Below, one piece after another: positions 22,451 through 33,905 of a DNA stretch of 64,000 nucleotides; the first letter of the stretch is position 1; each line of letters starts with the position of its first letter. The position numbers were made by a program, and so were the translations under genes. The notes beneath the pieces are model-generated. The model was not told the DNA's origin. It saw only the letters and a list, made by a program, of their open reading frames with translations, and did no database searches. Source of the stretch: Przewalskia tangutica (taxonomy: Eukaryota; Streptophyta; Magnoliopsida; Solanales; Solanaceae); contig CM056733.1 of NCBI GenBank assembly GCA_029844215.1, positions 40,308,642 through 40,372,641 of the forward strand, written 5' to 3'.

Positions 22451-23598
22451 ACCATCTGCGCGCCCTTAGTCGGACGGTTCCGCAAAGTGACCTGCTGCCA
22501 CAACTGTAACAAACTCCCATAGCAGTACCACAATTCTCGAAGTGGGATCTACCGCATCGGCCACCGGCGAGGGGTGGTCCGTCGGCGATCTCTCTTTGCT
22601 CGGGCGTCACGAAGTCACGGGGCCACAGTGCGCCTCGAATATCACGGTTGTCTTGAGGGCGGTGCGGGAGTGCTCTGAGTGGGCGTGGTGCAAATCTAGG
22701 CTAACTGAGGCCGCCACCACGATAGCCCAAAAGACCTGCCGTCTGGTCCTGCTTCTGCTGTCGGCGTCGGCCTCTACGCTCGCCGCGTCAAGTGCGTGAG
22801 CTGCGTGCGAGTAATATCCATGCACTGGTGAAGAGCCACACCCGCACAAGACTCGGCCATATAATCATCTAGCCCGGTGACGTAACGATGCACCATGTCC
22901 TCCATATTTGCTACCAAAGCAGGGACATATCGAGCCAACGAATCAAACTCAACGTTGTACTCTCTGGCGTGCGTCCTCTGCGTCAAGACAAAAATCTGTC
23001 GGCCCGTGCCCTCCTCATCTGTGGAGGCAAGAAGTGAGTGAGAAAAGCCTCTGAGAACTCATCCCAAGTAGCTGGGGACGCGTGCTCTCCCCGGGATAAC
23101 TCCCACGAATCAAACAAATCGACTGCGGTATCACGTAGCCGATGCGAACCGAAGGTCACGGACTCGGTCTCTGAAGCCTTGATCACCCGCATGATCCTCT
23201 GTAACTGACGGATGAACTCATGCGGATCATCCTCAGGCCTCGACCTGTAGAACTCTGGCGGGCTACAACTCAGGAAATCCTGTAGCCTCAAACTGTCTTC
23301 CCTCGGGTGAACCACGGGTACTACTGGGGCTGAGGCTGCGCATCGGCTGTCCTCATATCGGCCACGATCCGGCGATGGCGCCATCTCTCTGTAACCCATC
23401 TCATCTGCTCCGGTGTGGGGTGGAGGTGTAAATCTTGTGGTCTCATCAGCCACTCTGCGGCCTAAACCTCGCAGGTGGCGGCGTCGTAGAACTCATTTGT
23501 CTCGGGTATAGGCGGGCACGAGCCTCGTGACTCTAGGTGTCCCACTAGCAGCTCCTCGGTGCCTTGCCCTTACGGGCGGGTTGCCTTACGTGAGGCAT
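22451..23598 (-). pseudogene. C1 gag with zinc knuckle, frameshifted
   Basis: The likely start is the minus-strand ATG at 23598 (ATGCCTCACGTAAGG; relatives begin ATGCCTCC), but a stop follows within 20 codons. The ORF 22983-23453 holds the capsid (Retrotrans_gag) region: PEDDPHEFIRQLQRIM, SHRLRDTAVDLFDSWELSR and AFLTHFLPPQMRRARADRF. It continues in 22774-22986 (EYNVEFDSLARYVPALV). The knuckle region near 22470-22560 is split between frames (CGRSHFENC, then CYSCG). Gag forms the virus-like particle and packages RNA. Confidence 0.82.
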
Positions 23599-23806
23599 AA
23601 TCATTCTGAGAAAGGAACACGTTAGAGGGGTCCAACTTATAACACAGCTCTAAGGCACGATCTCAGAGTGAGAAGAATGGAAACCAATCCTAAATATCCT
23701 ATAGCCTCCTAATTATTGGTATGGTGCACAACACACCGATAATCAAGACTCTACTAGATACGGTCTGTAGACACTTTCCGAGGATTAACTGCTCTGATAC
23801 CACTTT
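23599..23806 (-). other. C1 leader between primer site and gag
   Basis: Non-coding. Shares with the other elements the stretch just after the primer site (CCGAGGATTAA on the plus strand) and the AGAAGAATGGAAACCAATCC stretch. Confidence 0.7.
23791..23802 (-). other. Primer binding site, C1
   Basis: GCTCTGATACCA on the plus strand is TGGTATCAGAGC on the element strand, four bases from the LTR at 23807. Intact. Confidence 0.92.
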
Positions 23807-24472
23807 TGTCACGACCCGTTCCGGGGCCCGTGACTGGTGCCTTACCCGGGCACCCAAGTAGTCATACATCAGAGAAAAACCAGCGGAATATAAAAACAAG
23901 ACATGAAGCAATGTAAATTGAGACACAATTTATATGAGAAAACTTCGCCTTTCGGTATATATATACATCAAAGTTTGGCAGTTACATCCCAACTGTACAA
24001 TAGTACTACAGACCTCTAAGGAAGTAGACAACTATGGCGGGACAGGGCCCCGCCATACCCTGAATGTACATATATCTACAACACAGGGAGAACCATACCA
24101 AAAGTCGAGCCTCCGGAGAAGATGGAGCTCCTGACACCGAAGTAGAGATCCTAAGGATGTGGATCTAGCACCTGTTTGCCCTTACCTGCGGCATGAACGC
24201 AGCCCCCCGAAGGAGGTCAGTACAACAGGTACTAAGTATGTGAAACTGTAAAATACTTAAATGAAATCATATCATTTCAAAACCAATTTACAAATATGCA
24301 CGAAACAACGATGTAACGCGCATAGTGCCACATCATAAAAAGAGCAACAATAGGTAAACTGCATAGTCTTTTCTAGGTTGCGAATGATCGAAGCGGGCCA
24401 ATCGCCCATAGTATCATTATGCAAGCCTAATCACGGACTCGTAGTCGCATGAAGCACTCACATTGTCACGAC
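23807..24472 (-). repeat. 5' LTR of C1, U5 side only
   Basis: Starts TGTCACGACCCGTTCCGGGG and aligns with the first ~650 bases of 29295-31795, then is interrupted at about 24472. At this point another LTR end (TGTCACGACCCGACCGGG) begins. The remaining ~1.8 kb of this LTR is not found to the right. Confidence 0.82.
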
Positions 24473-24748
24473 CCGACCGGGCGCGGCGGTGCCCTACACG
24501 GCACCACACGAATAAACATCGAGAGATAATCGTGGAACATACAAGAAACTTATAAATAACACAATGAGTAAAACAACGAGTTAGCGATAGGGCTACCTTC
24601 CCGGACATAAATATATACAACCAAGGCGGTTGCCTCATTTCTTTACAAACTGACCCACAACATGTGACTACAGACCTCTAAGAGTTTTAACATAACAACT
24701 GTGGCGGGACAGGGCCCCGCCATACCCCTGAATATACGTGAATCTACT
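24473..24748 (-). repeat. Fragment of a family-3 LTR (I/J type)
   Basis: Matches the reverse complement of the last ~275 bases of LTR J (59320-59589): GGGCTACCTTCCCGGACATA, the CAAACTGACCCACAA stretch and the GGCGGG stem. Probably the end of an element that inserted into the C1 LTR and was then cut by a deletion whose right edge is in the C2 integrase gene near 24749. Confidence 0.75.
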
Positions 24749-25737
24749 CATAGGCAACCTTTCCTACCCTGCGGACAATCGTCTGACCCGATGTACCTTG
24801 GTGAGTTTCCTTTCTTCCGAATCTCATCACACCGCCATGGGTGACACCTTCAGAAAACCCAATCATCAACCTCGAACTCCGGATCCGACGGCGATGATCT
24901 GCGTATGACCATGCGACTCTGAGATGTCGATGCCGCTCTGGATAAGCTTCACCTTATCCATGCACATTGTATCGGTATGGTCCCACTAATCGCACTCGCC
25001 TACATCAAACCAACCTATCGATCTGCACTTCCTCCCATACAAGGCCTCATAAGGCGCCGAATCTTTGGAGTGGTAGCTATTATTATATGCAAACTCAACT
25101 AGAGGCAAATGATCCTCCCAGCTACCCCTGAAGTCAATAACACAGGCTCGCAGCATATCCTCAAGAGTCTGGATAGTGCGCTCTCTGCTGTCGTGCTGCG
25201 AGGATGGAATGCGATGCTCGTGCTCACTGCGTCCCTAGACCCTTCTGGAAAGTCCTCCAGAAGTTAGCCAGAACCGGGCTCTGCACGGATATGATAGAAA
25301 TAGGGACCCGTGCGATCGGCGATCTCTCGGATGTAAAGTCTGGCATAATCCTCAGCCAAAAAAGTCGTCCTGACGGGAAGAAAGTGGGCTGATTTCGTCA
25401 GCCTGTCGACGATAACCCAGATAGAATCATGCTTCCTCTGAGTGCGAGGTAATCCTGTGATAAAGTCCATGTTGATCACCTCCCACTTCCAGGTCGGGAT
25501 CTCTATCGTCTGCAACAAACCACCAGGCCTCTGGTGCTCTACCTTCACCTGCTGACAACACGGGCACTGAGCCACAAACTCTGCAACGTCCCTCTTCAAG
25601 CCATCCCACCAATACACAGATCTGAGGTCGTGGTACATCTTTGTCGACCCCGGATGGATAGAGTAACGCACGCTGTGTGCTTCCCCTAGAACTCTTGCGA
25701 AGTCCTGCAATATCTGGAACACACAACCTGCCCTCAA
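24749..25737 (-). pseudogene. C2 integrase, C-terminus deleted
   Basis: The ORF at 25264-25737 carries an intact HHCC zinc module (H, H in HSVRYSIHPG; CPCC), WEVINMDFITGLP with the first catalytic Asp, and VDRLTKSAHFLPVRTTFLAEDYARL cut here into two motifs by its length. After EIADRTG the frame is lost; the D and E of the core fall in the decayed stretch 24900-25260. The gene stops at the 24749 junction, before GPY/F and chromodomain. Compared with C1 the N-terminal half is better preserved and the C-terminal half worse. Confidence 0.82.
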
Positions 25738-26340
25738 GCCTTAGCACCCCATCAGGTGCTACCTCAAAAGGACCCTTCCCCTCACGAAGAGCCGTATCAC
25801 GGTACCGCGTCAAAACCGGATCCTCAAACTGTTGCCTCTTCACCTCCTCGATGATGGAAGACTCGGCAACCTCTCGAACTAGAACCCCACTACTATCAGA
25901 ATCAATCAATCGGACTCCAAGGCTCGTTAGCTGATGCAACTCGCGGACTATGCCCCTCCTCTCTGGTTGTACATCTGATAGACTCCCCATCGACCTACGA
26001 CTAAGGGCATCTGCCACAACATTGTCCTTCCCTGGGTGGTACAGGATGTCGACATCGTAATCCTTGAGCAGCTCTAACCACCGTCTCTGTCGTAAGTTCA
26101 GCTCCCTCTGGCTGAAGATATACTGGAGGCTCTTGTGGTCTGTATAAATATCCACAAGAACCCCATACAAGTAGTGCCTCCAGATCTTCAAGGCGTGAAT
26201 CACCGCTGCCAACTCCAAATCATGGGTGGGGTAGTTCCTCTCATGCTTCTTAAGCTGTCGGAATGCGTACGCTATAACCTTACCCAGCTGCATCAACACA
26301 CATCCGAGCGGCGCGACGCGTCACAATACACTACATAACC
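25738..26340 (-). pseudogene. C2 RNase H, nearly intact
   Basis: Within the ORF 25427-26299: KVIAYAFRQLKKHERNYPTH, LELAAVIHALKIWRHYLYG, DIYTDHKSLQYIFSQ, RRWLELLKDYDVDILYHPGK and NVVADALSRRS. This is the complete RNase H domain apart from its first strand, which is frameshifted at about 26300-26345. The tail (about residues 110-180) leads towards the integrase and shifts frame near 25740. Confidence 0.86.
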
Positions 26341-27231
26341 GTCTGGACCTGCGGAAGAGTAAGAACGAGGCGGTCGTCGATCTCTCCTTGATCGGAAACC
26401 ACGCCACAAGCATCATCCATCAAACTTTGCGCTTTCCGAGTCGGCCTAGTCAATGGTGCGAGAGAAGAAAACTTCTCCACGAACCGCCGATAGTAACCTG
26501 CAAGGCCCAGAAAGCTGCGCACCTCTGTCGGAGTAGTAGGTCTAGGCCAACTCCTGACTGCCTCGATCTTGGCCGTATCCACCCGAATACCATCGGCCCC
26601 GACAATATGCCCAAGAAAAGCCACCGAAGCCAACCAAAACTCACATTTGGAAAACTTGGCGTATAACTGCTGGTCCTGGAGAACTCTCAGCACAGTCCTC
26701 AAATGCTCTGCATGCTCCTGCTCTGAGCGGGAATAAACCAAGATGTCATCAATGAACACTATCACAAACGTGTCCAAAAATGGCTTGAACACTCGGTTCA
26801 TCAAATCCATGAATACTGCCGGAGCATTGGTCAACCCGAAAGACATGACCCTGAACTCATAATGCGTCACGTCGGAATGCGATCCTAGGGACATCGGCAT
26901 TTCTAACACACACCTGATGATTGCCCTCTCTCAGATCAATCTTGGAGAAACATCTCGCACTCGCAATCGGGTCGAACAAATCATCAATCACGGGAAGGGG
27001 TATTCGTTTAATGGTCACCTTGTTCAGCTGCCTGTAATCAACACACATGCGCATCGTCCCGTCCTTCTTCTTCACGAACAATACCGGCGCTCCCCAGGGA
27101 GAAACACTAGGCCTAATGAACCCTTCTCCAGCAAATCTCTTAGCTGGTCCTTCAACTCTCTCAACTCGGCAGGTGTCATTCTGTATGGCAGAATGGAAAT
27201 ATGCCGAGTGTCTGGCAACACATCGATACAA
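26331..27231 (-). pseudogene. C2 reverse transcriptase, two overlapping ORFs
   Basis: ORF 26857-27231 gives the fingers: FIRPSVSPWGAPVLFVKKKD, MRMCVDYRQLNKVT and FSKIDLREG. ORF 26331-26909 gives palm and thumb: FGLTNAPAVFMDLMNRVF, VIVFIDDILVYSRSEQEHAE (FIDD catalytic pair), FSKCEFWLASVAFLGHIV and PTEVRSFLGLAGYYRRFVEK. One frameshift near 26890 separates them. The motif wording is typical of Tekay/Del chromoviruses. It is the best-preserved RT in the window. Confidence 0.88.
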
Positions 27232-27960
27232 AACTCTATCTCCCTCTCAGGAGGGATACAAGGGAGGTCATATGGAAACACATCTGGGAACTCTCTAACT
27301 ACAGGAACTGACTGAAAATCTGGTACCGTAGCCTCAGTATCAAACACCCGAATGAGATGGTAGATATACCCCTTCTGCACCATCTTCCTAGCCTTGAGGT
27401 AGGAAATAAACCTACCCCGGCGTCTGATGTTCCTCCCACTCAACAACCGGCTCCTCAGAAACCGAACTGTACTCACTCTCTCCTCAGCGATCTACATTGG
27501 CGTAGCAAGTTAGCCAATCCATACCCATGATCACATCGAATCGGTCATATCCAACTCTATCAAGTCGGCTAGTGGTCCGACGATCGCATATAGTCATCGA
27601 CAAGCCCTATATACCCGCCGAGCTACCACCGAATCACCCACAGGCGTAGCTACCTCGAAAGGGTCTATGGACTCTGGCTCTATCCCTATCCTACTAGCAA
27701 CAAGGGGAGATATATAGGACAGAGTAGAACCCGGATCTATCAAGGCATACACGTCACAACAAGAAACTGATAAAGTACTTGTGACGACATCAGGTGAGGC
27801 CTCCTGGTCCTGCCGGCTGGAAAAGGCATATATGCGGTTCTGAGGACCGCTAGAACTGGGACCCACGCCACGACCTCTGCCGCGACCTGCTGGCCCACGA
27901 GTACCCGCCTCGGCGAGTAAATCGTAGGAGATGAAGACCCGTGAAAGAACTCGTAGTCGA
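27232..27960 (-). pseudogene. C2 aspartic protease and linker
   Basis: ORF 27594-28016 contains CDVYALIDPGSTLSYISP and PFEVATPVGDSVVARRVYR. The downstream half (DFDVIMGMDWLA) is frameshifted around 27490-27590. ORF 27072-27476 resumes at the RFISYLKARKMVQKGYIYHL stretch and leads into RT. Confidence 0.82.
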
Positions 27961-29094
27961 CTTCTACCCTCCGCGCCCTTGGCCTGACAGGCTCGCAAAG
28001 TGACCCACCGCCGCAATCAAACAAACTCCGGGCGATACCATAATTCCCTTAATGGGATCTACCGCGACGGCCACACCGGCGGGGTGGTCCGATCGGTTAG
28101 CACCTTCGCTACTCGACGCCGAAGTCACGGGCCCCAGTCCGCCTCGAATACACCGCCGCCCCGAGGACGGTGTAGGAGTGCTCAGCCGGGCCGTGGTGCA
28201 AATCTAGATCGCTTCTGAGGCCGCCCACCCCGATAGCTACCAAAAGACCACGCCGCCCCGCCTTCTTCGCCGCTGTCACAACCCGTCGGCCTCTACGCCT
28301 CGCATCCAAGTGCATGAGCTCGCATGCGGTAATGTCCATGCCAGCGGAAGAGCTACACCCACACAAGACTCGCCATATAATCATCTAGCCCGTGGCGTGG
28401 CGGTGTATCTCATCCTCCATATCGCTACCAACGCAGGGACATATCGAGCCAACGAATCGAACTCAACGTTGTACTCCCTAATCAAGGCCCTCTGCCTCAA
28501 AGAAGAAAAATCTGGCCCGCGCCTCCTCATCTACGGAGGCAAGAACGAGTGAGAAAAGCCTCAGAGAACTCGTCCCAGTAGCCGGGACGCGTGCTCTCCC
28601 GACAACTCCCACGAGTCAAACCGGTCATTGCGGTATCACGCGGCCCGATGTGAACCAAGATCACGGACTCGGTCTCAAGCCTTGATCACTCGCATGATCC
28701 TCTCAGAATCGACGGATGAACTCCTGCGGATCATCCTCGGTCTCGACCGTAGAACTCAAGCGGGCTACAACTCGAAAATCTCGTAGCCTCAAACTATCCG
28801 ATCTCGGGTGAACCATGTGTACCGCTGAATCGAATCGATGCATCAAGCCTATCTCACGTTCGCCACGATCACGGCGATGGCCATCTCTTCGTAACCCATC
28901 TCATCCGCTCCGGGATGTGGGATGGAGGTGCAGTACTGGTCTCATCACCCATCGCTGCGGCCTAAACCTGCTGGGCCGGGCGTCGTGGAACTCGCCGTCT
29001 CGGGTATAGGCGGGCACGAGCCCTCGTGACTCTCGATGTCCTACTAGCGGCTCCTCGCTTTGCCCTTCTGCCCGGTTGTCTTACGTGGAGGCAT
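27961..29094 (-). pseudogene. C2 gag, heavily frameshifted
   Basis: The start is probably the ATG at 29094 (MPPRKTTGQKGKARSR). Downstream nucleotides align with C1 gag 22500-23500 and E gag 36328-37014, but with an indel every 20 to 60 bases. Only short pieces such as the PEDDP region (about 28720) and AEHS pieces read correctly. Most lesions are short losses around CTG/CAG/CCG. The zinc knuckle region is unreadable. Confidence 0.7.
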
Positions 29095-29278
29095 AATCGT
29101 AAAGAAAGGAAATACGTTAGAGGTCCAATTTATAACACACTCTAAGGCACGATCTCGAGTGAGAAGAATGGAAACTAATCCTAAATATCCTATAGCCTCA
29201 CGATTATTGGTGGTGCACAACATACCGATAATCAAGACTTACTAGATACGGTCTGTAGACACTTTCCGAGGATTAACT

Positions 29279-29290
29279 GCTCTGATACCA
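29279..29290 (-). other. Primer binding site, C2
   Basis: Minus-strand TGGTATCAGAGC, intact, four bases from the LTR at 29295. Confidence 0.92.
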
Positions 29291-29294
29291 CTTT

Positions 29295-31795
29295 TGTCAC
29301 GACCCGTTCCGGGGCCCGTGACTGGTGCCTTACCCGGGCACCCAAGTAGTCATACATCAGAGAAATCAGCGGAATATAAAAACAAGACATGAAATAATTG
29401 TAAAATGAGACACAGTTTTATCTGAGAAAATGTCGCCTTTCGGCATATATATATAAACAAAGCCCTAGCTACATCCCAACTGCATAATAGACTACTGCAC
29501 TTAAGAAGATAAACAACTATGGCGGGACACGGCCCCGCCATACCCTGAATGTACAAAACTATCAACAACAACAGGGAGATCATACCCAAAAGTCGAGCCT
29601 CCGGAGAAGATGGAGCTCCTGACACCAAAGTATGGATCCTAAGGATGTGGATCTAGCACCTGCTTTCCCTTACATGCGGCATGAACGCAGGGCCGAAGGA
29701 GGTCGCATAACAGTACCAAGTATGTGAAATCAGAAAGTACTTAAATGAAATCATATCATTTTAAAACCAATTTTACAAATATGTACGAAACAACCAATGT
29801 AACCGCACATAGTGCCACATCACAAACAAGAGTAATAATAGGTAAACTGTAACAGGTCTTTTCTAGGCTGCGAATGATCGAAGCAAGGCTAATCGCCCAT
29901 AATATCATTATGCATGCCTAATCATGGACTCCCGTAGTCCGCATAGGCCACCTAGGCCCGCATGAGGTATTCCCCGCATCGAGGGTAGCTACTCCCAAGA
30001 TCGCCCCGACTCGTAGTCCGCATGGCCACATAGACCGCATGGCCACATGGACCGCACACTAACACGGAACTCGTAGCTCGCATAGGTCCCCGACCCGCAT
30101 GAGGTATTCTCGAATCATAGTCACACGCATCGCACGAGGTATACCCGCGTCGGGCCTTAACCCCTGTATATCATGTCAAGAGGTGAGTGATGTAATACTA
30201 ACGAATGGACTACTGTTAAACAACATAAGCACAACAAGAATAACCTCTTATACAAACGTTACGAGACACTAACACACATAGCATCATAATATGTCTACTC
30301 ATCAAATCATCTTATTATACTTTCCTGAAATCAATACAAGTCTTTCATAAACACATAAGTAAACTGTTCCTTTTATCTTTCTTAAGTCGTTATACCTAAC
30401 TTCCCATAAAGCTAGTATAACTCTTAAGCTTTTTGTTTAAAAACCAAGTATTCTTCTTCTTTCAAAAATGATTTATAATTCTTTTGAAAGACTTCAAGAT
30501 TCTTATTATTTAGACTCAAGTCAAAAGACGTCAAGTAAAACCATGTTCAGTTAACACACGTACGTCTACCGTACTATATATATATTTTAAAATATCATGC
30601 TCAAGAGTATAGGAAGAATCACATACCTTCTCGGCGAAATCCACCTGCCAAGTCGAATATGTCGCGCGCAGAGTATCAACCTATAATAGTCAAATACGTC
30701 TATCAACGTCTAGACTACTCTGTAGGATAATCTAAGCAGAGGGTTCTCTATTCTACGGAAAATCGGGCAGCACTTCCCTACCCGGTAAACTATACAAGTC
30801 TACTGTAAATACAGTCCTATGTAAGTACAGTTCAATTCTCTTCTGTAATACTCTTCTATGTATTTTATACTTATTTCAATACTTCTACAGTATGTATTCT
30901 CCAATAACAATGGAAGGATAAGATTATTATTTACCTCGGTAAGCCCAAAATTATCCAAGATAAAAGTCGATCCTGAGCAAGGTTTAGCTCCTAATCTGTA
31001 CGCTCCAATCCGCTCCAAGAAACCCTTAGAAGTTTCTACACCACTTCTACTTACAACTTCAACCAACTATGAAGATTTCCCCAGGGTTTCGCTTAGTGAC
31101 TAATGGATATAAGATAGTATTTCTGGGCTTTTAGTATAGAGGTGACTTTGGAATACTACTAGATATACGGCTAGGGTATTTTGGGGATAGTAACAATACT
31201 TGGAGAGTATTTTCTACCAAGGGGGGAAAGGGCTTTTGCCGAGACTACAAGGAAGGGGGGGGGAGGGGTATTTCGGCTAAGCTCTTCACAAGAGGGGGGG
31301 GAGGCTTTGGACGAGAGCTTCTCTCAAATGGGGGGAAAGTTTGGATACTTGGAAGATGATTTGTGGATGAAGAAGTCTTCAACTCAAGGGGGGTATTTAT
31401 AGGACTTTCAAGGGTCAAGATGAAGGCAAGTGGAGGGCAAGTGGAGGGTGTGGATTTGCACAAGTGCACCCTATCCCTACTCCACAAATCACTCACAAAC
31501 ATTGACCCTTGTTTTAGGCCTTAAAATCGTGCCAACCAAGCCCTCTTTGTCGTCCACTTGAGGGTGACAAGTGTCACCCTCTCGTTGATCCAAAATATTT
31601 TATCTCTCGGAAAAATCTGCAAAAAAAATAAATGTCGCAGCCGTAATTTTCCCTTCGCAAGCTTTGGAAGACGTTTCGTCGGAAAACAATTCTTTTCGTG
31701 GGTTGTGCACAAATTTCGTCCTATGCCTTAACTTAAGGTTTGAACTTTTGTACGTACGCCCTCACGTACATACTCTGAAAATACGGGGTATAACA
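29295..31795 (-). repeat. 5' LTR of C2, complete (2501 bp)
   Basis: Minus strand from TGTTATACCCCGTATTTTCA (ending at 31795) to CGGGTCGTGACA at 29295. This is the only complete single family-2 LTR on the minus strand and serves as reference for the others. TATA box at 31394-31401. It is followed on the right by CAAAC, the presumed target site copy inside the C3 protease gene. Confidence 0.9.
31394..31401 (-). promoter_or_regulatory. TATA box, LTR of C2
   Basis: TATAAATA on the minus strand, about 400 bases from the LTR start. Confidence 0.65.
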
Positions 31796-32462
31796 CAAAC
31801 ACCCGAATGAGATGGTAGATATACCCCTTCTGCACCATCTTCCTAGCCTTGAGGTAGGAAATAAACCTACCCCTCGGCGATACAGTGTTCCCCTCCCACT
31901 CAATAACCGGCTCCCCAGGAAACTGGAACCGTACCACTCTCTCCCTGCAGTCCACATTGGCGTAGCAAGAAGCTAGCCAATCCATACCCATGATCACATC
32001 GAAATCGGTCATATCCAACTCTATCAAGTCGGCTAGGGTCTGACGACTGCATAAAGACACCGGGCAAGCCCTATATACCCGCCGAGCTACCACCGAATCA
32101 CCCACTGGCGTAGCTACCTCGAAAGGGTCTATGGACTCAGGCTCTATCCCTATACTACTAGCAATAAGGGGAGATATGTAGGACAGAGTAGAACCCGGAT
32201 CTATCAAGGCATACACGTCACAACAAGAAACTGATAAGGTACCTGTGACAACATCCGGCGACGCCTCCTGGTCCTGCCGGCTGGACAAGGCATAAATATG
32301 GTTCTGAGGACCGCTAGAACTGGGACCCACGCCACGACCTCTGCCGCGACCTGCTGGCCCATGAGTACCCTGCCCTCCGGGGCGAGTAACTGTAGGAGAT
32401 GAAGACCCGGCAACAGACCCTGTAGGCTGACCCCTACCATCTACGCTGCCCTTGGTCGGACA
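31796..32462 (-). pseudogene. C3: protease-containing fragment of another minus-strand copy
   Basis: The ORF 31728-32330 contains the longest clean protease here: CDVYALIDPGSTLSYISPLI, SIGIEPESIDPFEVATPVGD, LADLIELDMTDFDVIMGMDW and CYANVDCRERVVRFQFPGEP. The upstream part (32331-32462) is the gag-protease spacer in another frame. The fragment ends at the LTR of C2 on the left and at the LTR of E on the right, so both elements appear to have inserted into this host copy. The last residues of the listed ORF are LTR sequence. Confidence 0.85.
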
Positions 32463-32966
32463 TGTTATACCCCGTAGTTCCAGGGTATGTATGTGAGGAC
32501 GTACGTACGAGAATACGACAGAAATATTGGAAAGAAAGAAAGATGTGATTTTTCGACGGAAAAGTTTCCGGGTTTTGTGAAGGAAAAAGGTTCGTTGATG
32601 GGAATTGGATTCCCAGATTTGGTATTTGGGCTTCTTGAATTATATTAGAATTATGGAATTTTATTTCCGGAATTGGTCACGTGGGGCCCACGGGAGAAAT
32701 TTACGGTTTTATGGGGCCCACTTTGTTTTCGAGATTTTGGCCTTTATGGATATTTTCGGAAGATGGAATATTTTGGACGAATAGGAGGGAGACACGTGTC
32801 ACCCCTTGGTGGGCTAGGTTGGCCGAAATTCATGTGACAAGTGGCCAAGACAAGTGGCCAAGTCTTGCAAGATATTTTGTGTGGACAAGTGGCTTGTGGG
32901 GCCCCCCCACACACTTGTCCCCAATCTCAACCACACACTTGCCTTCATCCTAGCCCTTGGTTGTCC

Positions 32967-32974
32967 TATATATG
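32967..32974 (+). promoter_or_regulatory. Putative TATA box, LTR E
   Basis: TATATATG, in the position where the F and G LTRs have TATAAATA. Confidence 0.45.
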
Positions 32975-33777
32975 CACCCTTTGTTGATGAAATCTTGCAC
33001 ACTTAGATATTTCAAGACTTGAGAAATATTTTCATCTCCCTCCCTCTCTCCTAGCTCTCGTCGAACACCTCCCTCTCTTACCTAACTTTGTCCAATAATT
33101 CCTAAACTCCTAAGTGTTCTTCCCTAGTGTATTAGGAAGACTATTAACCAAAAGTTAGGAAAGATTTCACATCCCTAGCCACAAAAAGGCACCTTGGCCG
33201 AGAGCTCTTGGAAGGAAAACCTTAGTGTTCTTCACTTGTTTGAGTTGGTTCTTGAAGAGATGATGGTTAGGAGCTTCTTAGGGTGATTTGTGGTGGGTTG
33301 GAACACAAATGATTTGGAGCTATGACTTGCTTGGAGCGACATTAAGTCTTGGATAAATTTTGGGCTATTTGAGGTAGTGAAACTTAAACCTCCTTGTGAA
33401 TTGGTTATTATACATATATTATAAGTATATTATGGATTATATTATATATGGAGTAAAGTTTGGAAGAGTTGGATCTTGTTAACTTGTTAAAAGAAAGGAT
33501 TGGCCGTTAGCCATTAAAATGGTAAAATCGTATCCAACGTATCTTACTTGTGAAGAAGTAATTAACAAAGTAACTATAACTTATATTAAGAAGGGAAATA
33601 TAAGTTGGATGACTAATGAGTAATTTGGATAAGTAAAATGGACAAAGTTGGCCAAGGACCCCAACTTAAGGACTGTATTTACTTTGGACTGTATTTACTT
33701 TGGACTGTATTTACATTTCTGTTAAGGGGAAGATTGTTCAATCGCGTTAGTTTGGCGTGTGATCCCCTTTTTAATTA

Positions 33778-33905
33778 TTGTTGTTATGAAGGCGTGATAG
33801 TAAACCGCGTTACCGGTTGGGCGCGTAATCCCCTTCTTTTACTTATTGTTGTTATGAAGGCGTGATAGTAAACCGCGTTATCGTTTGGGCGTGTAATCCC
33901 CTTCT
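33778..33905 (+). repeat. 67-bp tandem duplication in LTR E
   Basis: GAAGGCGTGATAGTAAACCG occurs at about 33788 and 33855, followed each time by a G/T-rich stretch and GTAATCCCCTTCTTT. Confidence 0.85.

Larger units (their letters stand above)
14202..31795 (-). mobile_element. Family-2 Tekay-like array: LTR-LTR-C1-LTR part-C2-LTR, all minus strand
   Basis: Read on the minus strand from 31795: LTR (29295-31795), interior C2 (24749-29294, truncated), a third-family LTR fragment (24473-24748), partial LTR (23807-24472), interior C1 (18818-23806), and two fused LTR copies (14202-18817). Flanks GATTA (14197-14201) and CAAAC (31796-31800) do not match, so the two ends do not come from one integration event. 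Unequal LTR recombination between neighbouring copies, followed by deletions, is the simplest explanation. Confidence 0.8.
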
